A stretch of DNA of 64,000 nt from Callaeas wilsoni (taxonomy: Eukaryota; Chordata; Aves; Passeriformes; Callaeidae). Shown here piece by piece: positions 24,768 through 35,443 of this stretch (position 1 is its first letter; each line of letters begins with the position of its first letter). The DNA lies in contig VWPU01002095.1 in assembly GCA_013398955.1 (NCBI GenBank), positions 1 through 64,000 of the forward strand, read 5' to 3'. A program made the translations under genes and the position numbers. The notes below the pieces were generated by a model. That model had not been told where the DNA came from and searched no databases. It saw only the letters and a list, made by a program, of their open reading frames with translations.

Positions 24768-27568
24768 AAACTTGGAAATAGTAATTTCCCACTCCTTAAT
24801 AGAGGCAAACAAAACTTAGAGATAAGCTAGTCAAGTTTGAAGAACTCCTGGTGGCATTGCTACACTAACTCAAAATGAATTTTTTAATGGCAGGTGTCTG
24901 GTACTCTTAATTATATCTTTGTTCACAGGTTTTTTCTTTAATGGTTTCCAAATATGCAGCAAAGGGAAGAAAAATTAGGGCTTTGATGACCTGTTCAGTC
25001 TTACAGAGGCAGGCTGTAGGTTCAAGTGGTCGGGTAACACTTTCCTCAAATAAGAGAGGTTAAGTTCATTATAATGAGCATAGAATTTATAATGATAGTA
25101 GTGTTTTAGGGTAAAGGTTTTAATATAAATGTGCATATCTTTAAGAAAAAAGTATACATAGCTTCCTTTTGCTTTTTCGGAAGACCTTTGTTACATAAAA
25201 ATACTTCAATTTAAGGAGCTACCTTAGCTAAGACCATTGACTGAAGTGTTGAAAGTTACATTACCGAGACTGGGAATGTACAACACCCAAAGTTCATGGG
25301 TCGGTTTGCTAGAGCTATGAAATCAGAAATATAATAGCAGGGCTACTGAATTATTAATACCTTCTGTCTCCTGAGGGGAAAAACAGTTGAATTCCTGACT
25401 GTTATTTAAAAACCTGAAAATTGTAATAGTTTTCCTAATCTTACAATATTTCTAAAAGCAGAGAAACTTGCCATAGAAAATTTGTGAAATGTTGTGGAAA
25501 ATGTCACCAGTGCTAGAAAGCATTTTTAAAAAAGTTAATTAAAACTGATTTTAGGTTTGACTTGCACCGTCTCAATAAGAAGCTGGAGCTTCAAGACTCG
25601 CAAAGGTATATTTTAATGTGAATAACTATTAGTTTAGTAATAGAAGTATTCTGAAAACTGTTTTGATGTCTGAAAGGAACATCCATTTAAAAATGAGTGG
25701 AATTTACTTCCAATTCCACTTGAAAGTATTGGTTTTCTCAGAGTAAAGGATTGGTGTAACAGAACAAGGGAATATTGATAAATACAGAGAAAAATATTGT
25801 TGTATAAAAGTTGATAGGAGAGTAATAGTCAATTTGTTTCCCTTAGTGAGGTTCCTTGCCTCCCACAGTAGGGAACCTTTCCCAAGATTTAATTTGGGTC
25901 ACAACCATTCATCAGACCATCTCACAGTCTTTAATCTAGAGATTGCAAAGGGGCATTTGAAGACTTTGTTCTTTTCTTTTGTTTGCTTTGATAGTAAGAC
26001 TTTTGAATAATTTTAGTAAGATAAAATATAAAATGGTATTAAAATAGAGAAGGCATGTAATTTGATGTATTATAAAGACTTGTAAATTACAGCTAGCTAT
26101 ATCTGGAGATATAATTTATCCTCATATTTTCTGGAGGTGCTGGCTGTGTGGACTGATTTTCTATTGGAAGTTGTTAGCAGGTGTTCATAGAGGAGCTTGT
26201 AGTTAACTTTTAGGTGCAAAATGTATCTTATAACAGCTCAAGAATGTAACATGGTGGATTTTTAGAGTATGATCAAGCATCAGATGAACAGTCTATGTTT
26301 GTTGCCTTGCCACTATTGACTGTTATTTTTCCAACCTTGCCTGGGAATAAAAGTCCTGCTGTGGTGGTTACTGTTGTCTGATTTGTTTCCAGTATTTTTG
26401 CTTGCAATTGATATTACATGAATAGGTCAAGACAGCACAGGCTGTCCAACCCACGACATTGATAAATTTGTTTATTGTAGAAGTTTTGCAGAAATATAAA
26501 TGGCAAGCTTTTAATTAGATAAAGCAGTGGACAGGGATCCTAATGAATTAGTATAAATAATACTTAAAAACTGACTTAAATCTTGTAAGTTGAATTTTTT
26601 TTTTCTGATTTAAATTTCATACCGTAATTGAGTATTGCTTTGACTAATTACATGTTAGAAAACCTTGAACCTCATTGCCTAAGTTGAGCTATGTAAGTTT
26701 TGGCTTTATTCAAATAATGTTGAATTCTTGTGTTGAAATCATGTCCTGAAAGGAGTTATTGATAGCATTTTGTAAAATACAGCACCGAAGGATAAAGAGT
26801 TTTGAAAAGCAGATGGTAGTTTCACAGTAAGGCTGACTTGTGTGTGTTAAAAGGAAAACAAACTTGCAGAATGAAATAGGCTTCTACAGTCTAATATTTT
26901 CTTACTGTTTTTTTGTGCACAAGATTTCTTTTCTGTTTGTCCCTTGATGTTTCTAACAAGTTGCGTATTTTTCACTATAATGGGATGATAAATGGAGTGA
27001 TGCTGCGTTATTTGGTTTCTCACATCTTTTTTTCATTTTACTTTATCCCAGAGGTGTGTTTTCAACTGGAAACACTTTATACTGAGTTAAGGACATATTG
27101 AGTGTACTATTTTCAGTTTTACAGATGTTGAAAGATTCCAGTTAGAGTGAAAAATGATTGGGGGATAGAAGCTACTTTTGGAAATCCTAAAGCATCAGGT
27201 GTTCAGCCTTTTTCTTCTATGGTTTTGTCTCTTTTCTTGCCTGTGTGTGTACATGACGAGTTATGGAATGACGAGTGTCCTTTCATTGTGGATGAGTCCT
27301 CTGAGCATCAGAACTGCTATGAACTGCTCTCTGGGTTTACCCACATTTCTTTACTTAGGATATTGTACCACTGTGTGGCATCACCTTGGTTCGTGCATCT
27401 TTGTGTATTAAATTGGACTTTAGAATTCTGTCACAGTTTCAACTTTCTCTTTTGCTCCCTCAGTCTGGGAAAAATTAGGCATTGTGAGCATCTTCATTAC
27501 CTTCATTAATTTGTTCCCCTCTCTACAGGGGAATGCACTCCCTGCCACAAGCCCCTACAAGATGGGAG

Positions 27569-27598
27569 ATATCTTTTGCTCTAAACAGCAAAAGATAT
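27569..27598. repeat. Perfect 12-bp inverted repeat, 6-nt loop
   Basis: The arms ATATCTTTTGCT (27569-27580) and AGCAAAAGATAT (27587-27598) are exact reverse complements around the loop CTAAAC. In RNA this would form a tight stem-loop, but at 12 bp it is too short for a microRNA precursor. No function is assigned. Confidence 0.9.
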
Positions 27599-28008
27599 GG
27601 CTTGTTTAAAGCTATTTTCTCTTGCTAACTGGGTAGCAGTTTCTGTGGTAACAGGTAGTCTAAAGTTAAAACAGGGAATGTGGTATTTTATCTTTCAAGT
27701 GTTTGAAGAGATTTGTGGTCTTTAAGTGAAAACACTTAGAATAAACCTATCATAGTCAAATATTATCTGTTCTTAACAGGGAAATGTGGTGTGATTAAAA
27801 AAAAAAGCTTGTATCTTATATGCAACAGGGTTTTTTTTAATAGGCCTTGATCTTCAGCACTGTTGTCACCGTCCATGTGCTTACATTTACAGGCTTTTAA
27901 ATAAAAGCTTAGCGCAATGGTGGGTGTGAAAGTCTAAGGCTGCTGTTTATACTGTGCCTTTTGTGTTGAAAACGTATGCTCAACACCTTCGCTTGGTTTG
28001 ACAGCACA

Positions 28009-28048
28009 TCCACGTGGGTATGCTTCTTCTGTGTGCCTGGGAAATTCC
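28009..28048. promoter_or_regulatory. E-box plus kappaB-like site pair
   Basis: TCCACGTGGG at 28009-28018 contains the palindromic E-box CACGTG. GGGAAATTCC at 28039-28048 fits the NF-kappaB consensus GGGRNNYYCC. Both are exact matches within 40 bases, in a locally GC-richer patch. Motif matches alone do not show binding. Confidence 0.35.
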
Positions 28049-31000
28049 CCTGAGCTCTGGGAATGAAGAGCCTGTGACGGCAGGGAATGCCGAGGTTTCA
28101 AGTAGGTCGTATTGGCTGACTGTCATCAGGAAGGAAGGGGCTTTTGCAAGTCAGCAAGGTCAATTTGTTCACAGATCTATGCAAAAGAAATAATTATTTG
28201 AGAAGATCTGTACAGAAGGAGTATAGAATTGTATATTAGAGAGGTAACACCGCAATAAATACTTTTTTTGGTGGTAGTTGAGGTCTCTAGCTAGTAGTCT
28301 GAAAAGACAAGATCCTACACCTGCTCGAGTGCAGTTGCTCCATTTAGCCTTTATTTGCTGTCACAGTATCTTCATCTGAGAAAGTTCACCTAAGAAATGC
28401 CTGCCTTAAATCACAGCAACATCTCTTACAGCATCTCATTAGTCTGTAATTACATCTACACTAGGGCTTGGGTTGGAACAGAGAGTAACCATGAATCAAA
28501 CTTCAGTGAACCACAAAGAATGATATGGGCGGTAGCATCCTCTCTTTATTTTATGCTTAAATGTTTTTGCTTATGTTATGATATAGCTTGTATGCAAAGT
28601 GAAATTTTTCAGCTTCTGGCTGCTGAAGTAGGGGCAACCCACTTTAGGGGAATGTAATCAACTTGATAAGAATCAGTTCGCTCTTTTTTTATTTTTCCTT
28701 TGTGGGCATCTAAAACTGTAATATATTTGCTTCTTGTCTGCTCAGTGAAACTTGCAATTTGGTCCTCATTTCTCTGACAAATGCATCTCTGAAACAAATT
28801 TTAATCATCCGAATTGTTTTTCTTGCACTAGTTGCTCAGATTAAGCAAGTAAATATTGTATTTACTGGTTGTCTGTAAAAGACCATATGCAAATGCTCCC
28901 CCAAAATCTGGGAGTGGCGGACACGCAAAGAACAAGCCTACGGGCTCAACAAACCACGATGTTTTTCTTAGTAAGAGTTCTCTCTAGTATGTTCCCGTGA
29001 AAGGTTTGATTTACCTGGACTTTTCTTTGTAAAAGCTTTGTCAGAAAAGTCCTAACTAGCTCAAGAGTCAAGCTGTTTCTATGCCAAGTAGTAATCCTAG
29101 TAGTTTTAGAGAGACACCATGATAGATGGTAGTCTTCCACTGAATCAGGAGATAATGTTATAATTCTTAAAATATCAGAGGTTTTTCTGCATGAATACGA
29201 TAGCTGCTTAAACTAAATGACCATCTCATGGTTAGAAGCTGTGGACAGCTTCAATTAAGAGAACTTTTTTGCTATGCAGTTGTCTTTGCCAGTAAATGCA
29301 ACTGCTCGGTATTGTTACCTGATCTAGCTCCTATCACATATAGGAAGTTGTTGGAAAGACCTTTGTAACTGAATTTTCTAAACCATTTGGGTTTTCTTTT
29401 GTTGCGGGTTTTTTGTTGTTTTTCTTTTTTCATTTTTTTACAATAAAACACTTTTGAAGTTAGACTATGACAGTGACCGTATTACAAGCACTTTTGAATA
29501 ATATCTGATATGTGCATAGAAACATAAACTCTGGCAAGTATGGGGATAAAACAGAATAATTCGAACTCCCATTCTGTATAGGTAATTGGTGTTGATTGCA
29601 AGGTTGGAGTTTTTTGTCAGTTGGTTGTGCTTTTTTTCTTTTTTTCCTCTTGTAACTGATTTTTTTGCTTCATTTCTAGCAGCAAAGAACACTTTAGACT
29701 TAGGAAAATTCTTCCAGTACTATCCATATCTGTGGCCAGAATTATGTTAGTCTTCGAGTGGTATTTTTCATGCTTACCATAAAGATCCCCTGAAATTTGC
29801 CATTATTAACAATCCTTAACATGTTTGTTGTGCTGTGTCTTAGAGAAACTCATCTGGTAACCGGCAATGAAACAGATACTGCATAAAGCTTTACCCAAGT
29901 ATGGTCTTAATAATAAAATGGCTAGTTTGCATGCCATATATAGTTTTAGAAATATTTAAGATGCTTTTGAAGTAATTACGTATTTGACAGGTCCCTTGTG
30001 GGGAGATTTCGCTTTGCTAAAATGTATCCTGCCATTCATATTTTATAAAACAGCTTGTCTCTAGTTTGAGCTTTGTTTTATCAGATTTATTGGCAAAACA
30101 ATTTTGTGAAGACAAAACTGTTGTAATAAATGCGGTGAATGACTTGCTCTTAAATTTAGTGACTTGGGACTACACCACAGCTCCCTTGCTGAGTACTTAT
30201 ATGTCAGTAGTAGTTGGATAATCTGCTAAAGGGAAAACTAGTTTCTGGATTCCTGTATTCCTTACTGTGGAATAAAAATACTTTTCAGTGTTTATATGCT
30301 CCAGTTGAAAGTAAATGTGTATGCTAATATAGCTGGCTTCTTGAAAATTACACTTGGAGAGTAGAAATTTAAAATATTTCTTCTTTTCCTTGAACTTTGC
30401 ATAAATTCAGTAGGTACATTAAAATGAAAAATAAGTGATATAAAAAACTTAAAGGACCTGCTAAAAGCCATAATAATAAAATTTTCTGTGAACGTTGATC
30501 TGCAGTCGTGTCATGATCTAGAAGTGTGGAATTATCTTCCTGTTGTTGTTGAAGTCAGTAAATTACTTTGATTCTATAATTAATGTACTTTTCTGAAGCA
30601 TAAACTTGAAGTAACAGTCACGGTATGCCATACTCTTACTTCTGTGCCTTCATAAAAGCCCAAGCCACTAAATGCACAAACAGATGTGCAGCTTCCCCCT
30701 GCTCCCCTGAGTTTAGTGACTTGATTGTTCATAATTTTGATGAGATTGCTTAATTTAGGGAATGCTGTTATCAACTAGATTTCATTACTGTGGGAATGTA
30801 CAGTTCAAGATAGTTTCGGACTATACGTTTCTTGTTTTGTTCATTTCTGTAAAAAAAAAAAAAAGGAAAAAAAAGAAACATCTACATTATTCTGACAAGG
30901 CCAATAGTTTTATCTCTTAACTGTTGGCCTTGTGTTGCCTGTGCCCCTCTGCAGCTGTGGGGAAATCATGGTTAAAAGCACAGCCATAGGAATTGCTGCT

Positions 31001-32808
31001 TTTCAGGTAGTCCCTTGGCAAGCAATGCCTGCTTTTTTCCTTATTTATTTCCTTATTAACCCTTCAAAGCTGAGAGCTCATGTTTCTCAACCCAAGTGCA
31101 AATGCATGCTGGTATTAACATGTCAGCCTTGAGGTGACGCCAGCTGATGCCAGCAGAGTGTTAAAATCCAGACCTGTTTTAGCATTGCAGAGGATTGTCC
31201 AGTTTGAAGTGCTCGTCATGAAACCATGACTTTCCATCAAAAGGGTTCTTGGAAAAATCTCAGTTCTAGAACAAAAGTAAGAATTTTAAATACCATATAT
31301 AAAAAAAGTTAACACACAAAATAATTGGGATAAATATTTATGTAACCATGAACAGCTGAAGCCTACAATATAGGATTATGTGGCGTTTTTACATGAAACG
31401 GGTCACTAAACTTACTGTTGCTGTTGAAGGGAAAATAAATAGTTGGTTTGTATTTACAGGTTTAGTTTTAATGAGTAAACTACTGTGTGAGTTTCAAAAA
31501 TTTTAGATAAAAGAAGTTGCTGGCATACGTGTTCTTTAATTGAAATCCAAAAAGCGTTGCTCTCTTTTTAAATTGGATGTCTAGACAGGGGAGGTGTATT
31601 GCCTTTTATTGAAGAGAGTTGGATATTTTCTAAATCTAGATTGGAGATGTTGCAGGCAGATAAGATGTGAAGCAGCTGTTTTAGAAAAGTTTAACAGGCA
31701 TTTTTGTGTTGCACGCTTATTGCTGTGCAGCAGCCCTGTGTGTGTGTATGAGCCATTTCTTCCTGAGCAATAGTGCTAAGTTACAGATCTTAAAACAAAT
31801 TTCTCGCTCTGTGTGAAAGCAGCCTTCTCAATGCCTACCTGTGACTTGCTTTTTGGGAAGTGTGGGTATATTCTGCATGAAGCTGTTTAAACTTAATCCT
31901 ACTTTTTGGTGACAATATGTTGATACTCATCTATCTTTTATGGTGATAAAGTCCTTCTCTGGGATTCAAAATCTGGCTGCTTGGGCACTCTAGCAATGTT
32001 TCGGATTTTTTTTAAATTGTTATTGAATTTTTTTGTTTGTTTTGTTTTGTCGCAGGCCTCATTCAATACACTTCAGTGCATTATTTCAACAGTTAACTGA
32101 AGAAAAGAGCATTGTTTTGAAAATAGTTACATACTGATTTGAAAATGGTAGTATACTAATAGTATTAGTATAGAGAATAGTAATACTCAAATTTTCTAAC
32201 ATTTTAATACATTGGGTTTTTTCCATACATGCCTTCTATCAACATCCATTAATTTTTATTATTTTAGGAGCAAGACCAAGAATCAGCAGAATCCCCTGCT
32301 GATGTACAATGATTACTGAATTTAACAAGCATTTCCATTTAAAAAATATTCTTGGGTCATTTAGATATAAATAGACGTTAAGCTCTTTATTCAGCATAAA
32401 GCTCTTAAAGCTTTTTGCCTCCATGGGAAAAGTTAGCATATTCAGGTTGAACTTAAACATTAAAATCCAAAGTATACTAATCCTTTTAATGTGATCTGCA
32501 CCTCTGCAAAATTTGAATTTTCACAAACATCTCAACTTGTTCGCTGCTTAAAGTGTGTCCATTCCTGTTTGTACAATTTTTGTGTTATTAGCACCAAGGC
32601 CATTTAACTTTTATTAAATGTGAAAATCCTGTGTTAGTATCAGCTGTAGTCTTTATTCCAAATCATTGCGAGCAGGTAGAGATGTTTCGTGGAATGCAGC
32701 AGACATTGTCTTTCAAGCCAAGTAATTGTGGTGGTGTAAAATGTCCATGATTTCTGCACAAACTGCAGAACTCTTGAGGGAAGATAAAAAGGGAAGTTAA
32801 TCTTAAGA

Positions 32809-32825
32809 TTTTTTTTTTTTTTTTT
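32809..32825. repeat. T17 homopolymer
   Basis: An uninterrupted T run. The flanks show no retroelement. Confidence 0.85.
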
Positions 32826-34864
32826 CCAAAGTTTTAATTGTGTGGAAATTGACCTGGATATTTGCTGCAAGGAAATGATGCATCAGTTACTGAATGTGTT
32901 AATGTTAATGCTTGGGGAATATATTTTTAAAGCTGCATTGATTCAGGATGTTGATGGTAATTGGAACAGTACAGATTGAAAATGTAGAAACATGTGTTTT
33001 CCAGCCTTAGGAAAAAGCAGTTCTTAAACATTGTAGTTAAAATCTGAATCCGCAAACATAGTACAGATGCTTTCCTCCTATTGAAACACAGCACAAAGTA
33101 GTTAAATAGATTGGTGGTTTTTGTCCTGAGAGTTTTCATCCCGGGTTTCGATGTCTGTATAGTGGGATGATTTGAATTTTCCAAATTAGTAACCTTAAGT
33201 GAGATTATGATGCAGAGAAGATTTTGAAGAATTCCACTAATGTAAATCAAGTTTGTCTGAAAGGCTTTTGGAAGCTATGGGGATAGGGCTGGATATTTTG
33301 AGATGGAAAGGTGTCTGGGACTGCCCTCAAACCCACTCAAAGATCTGTCCCTAGCTTTTCTTTTTAACTGTTCACTTAACAGCTTTCAAGCCATCACTTG
33401 AGAGAAGTTTTTTTTAGATCGAGTTGATTAATCTGTTCTCTTCAGTTGTGTGCTTCAGGCCAATTTGTGTTGCAGCTTCCAATTGTGTCTTGTCTTGCTA
33501 GTACCAACCTTCATTTCTTTTTGCTGCAGAAGTGGGGAAACCTGAAACTTTTTAAGCTGTAGGAAGTTTTCTGCTAAGGGAGGGAAGGAAGTAGGCAAAA
33601 TGAAGGTGGTGGTAGGAAATGAGCGGGAGCCTGTGTTAGAGCATCTCTGTATTTGTGCTGTGGTTATCTACATTCCATCTCTCTTAAGACTATTAAGGAA
33701 CTAGAAAGAAGATTAGTACTTGTAGTTTTGTGACTTCAGTAAAGGATAGAGTGGGAAACCATTAAGGCAGTAAGTAAATAAATCATGGTTTTTACTCTTC
33801 TGTCAATTGTACTATGGGTGTTCCATTGAAATATCTAGTATGCCATTATCCCAACAATGCTACTTATTAGCATTTTCCTAATGTCTATGAAAAGACTAGA
33901 AAGCTGGTTAAGGCCTTGCAAATCTTCTCCATTACTTTGAAACTTTTGGGGCTGATGGAAAAACTGTGGATTCTTGGTACTTTTGTACTGTGTTGAGATT
34001 GCCTATGTTATTTATTTGTCTGTAAGTGGGGTGTTGTGTTCTGCCAGCGTCTTGTGTGATGGGTTTTCCTGTGTTTTGAGGCTTGGAACTCATTTTTTAA
34101 GAGTTTGTAGTTAGCATGTTGGTATTTCTTTATACCTTATATGTAGCATATGTACAAAAACCATTTATGAACAATATGGGTAGTATATAGTGGTAAGCAA
34201 GGATCTAAAACATCTTAAGTGTGTGAGGCGTTCGGTTTGTTGTGGTTTGTTTTGGGGTTTTTTAACTCTTTAAAGCTACTGTCTTTCAGTTGCCAGAAGA
34301 GGCAACAATGTAAACCTGTAATTATTCCAAGAAGGATCTCTTGACCTAGTGGTTAGAGTGGAGTGGTAAGAAGATTACAGTACCACTGGTCACACAATTC
34401 TCGTTTTGCATGAAAACCAGCTGTATGTTTTGGTACTGTCCTAGGGTGTAGAAGTGGACATAAATCACTGTGGAATGAAATGGGTTGCTATGTGAGAGCT
34501 GACTTGCAGTAGCCAGTGCTACCCTGGCAGTATCTTTGTTGGTTATCCTATGTGTGCTGGGAATTTGGAGAGTTCGTGTGTATGGGTTCCATGGAATCAT
34601 GCCTAGGGATCCTCTGCAGTAAAAATGCTCTCCTTTATATCTGAGGCCTCAGAAGAGTCGCACTTATTTTCTGTCTTTGATTCACTTAAGTTACATTGGC
34701 CCAACAATTTAACAATTTTGGAGCAAACCTCGGGTTGTAGGACTTTGTTTTGAACACAATGTGTGAAAACCGTTGCATGTGAAAATACTTTGCAGTCAGT
34801 CTTCATAAAAAATAAAAATGCCTGTTCTTGCCCTTCTTTTTGGGAGTTGTTTCGTGCTGCTGAG

Positions 34865-35115
34865 TGTTTTTTTTCAGCCGGTGCTGCGGGCGATAGGGAT
34901 GTAGGTGCGGGCGGACAGCCCCGGCGGTGCTGTAAGGCCGGGAATGTGCCACGAGGTGGCTCAGCGATACAACGCACTTCAGGGAGCGCTCCGCCCCGCG
35001 TCTAGAGCCCAGGGGAAGCGCTTGTGCTGCGCGCTGCTGCGCCGCCGTTCCTGGCTGCTTCACAGCATCGCCGCGTGTGAAAACAGCAAGGTGTCCTCCG
35101 CATGCGCTCGTGTGC
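34865..35115. promoter_or_regulatory. Intronic CpG island, candidate promoter/insulator
   Basis: About 250 bases hold roughly 28 CpG dinucleotides and are GC-rich, while the sequence on both sides is AT-rich and CpG-poor. Within it are a near-consensus CTCF core CCACGAGGTGGC (34949-34960), a GC box in reverse sense CCGCCCCGCG (34991-35000) and an NRF1-like CGCATGCGCTCG (35099-35110). CpG density this high survives only where germline methylation is absent, so a promoter, enhancer or CTCF-bound element is likely. An alternative coding start for GMDS is unlikely, since exon 1 supplies half of the cofactor loop. A non-coding or antisense transcript could start here. Confidence 0.75.
34949..34960 (+). 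promoter_or_regulatory. Candidate CTCF binding site
   Basis: CCACGAGGTGGC matches the CTCF core CCANNAGRKGGC at every constrained position, in the forward orientation, pointing toward exon 2. It lies inside the intronic CpG island and contains a CpG, so binding could depend on methylation. A poorer relative, CCACCAGAGGTGG, lies at 35632-35644. Confidence 0.55.
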
Positions 35116-35395
35116 TTGTATTTCGGTCAAACTTTTTTGGAACTTATTCATCTGAAGGTGATTTGTTACTCGCTTTTGAAGGTTTTGTCAAAACTTCATC
35201 CTTAAGCCCTTCAAAGTAGAGGCTGCTCTTTGTGGGGAGAGAAAATGGAAGTAAAAGTATTTTTATGACACTGAAAGGTGAACTCTTTCCAGAAAAATTA
35301 AAGTAGAAGTGGCCGTGCAGCTGCAGAAAGAAACATGATACATGGGATCCTTATCTTTTTAGTATGCCTGGGACCAAAAAGTAACTATAAAAGTG

Positions 35396-35443
35396 TCACC
35401 TTGTTCTGAAATAAAAATGGGAAGTTCTCAGAGAACAAGGTGA
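35396..35443. repeat. Perfect 12-bp inverted repeat, 24-nt loop
   Basis: TCACCTTGTTCT (35396-35407) and AGAACAAGGTGA (35432-35443) are exact reverse complements. Allowing a 2-nt bulge extends pairing by two more bases (GA with TC). The element lies about 300 bp downstream of the intronic CpG island. It is too short for a standard microRNA precursor. Confidence 0.9.

Larger units (their letters stand above)
22338..34860. other. Intron 1, mostly unremarkable segment
   Basis: No gene was found. Small items include a short (TTC)n run at 24480-24496, T/A homopolymers, an 11-bp tandem duplication at 23582-23605, a homeodomain-motif-rich patch near 24570-24720, an exon-like 51-nt stretch at 25555-25605, and a 12-bp perfect hairpin at 27569-27598. 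Confidence 0.55.

Noticed and set aside
27147..27509. 120-codon plus-strand open frame
   Set aside because: Cys/Phe/Leu/His-rich with no motif, and an overlapping second frame is equally open. It looks like chance.
34335..34365. tRNA D-arm-like words (CCTAGTGGTTAGAGT)
   Set aside because: There is no T-arm or acceptor pairing at the required spacing. Similar words at 45415-45430 fail for the same reason.
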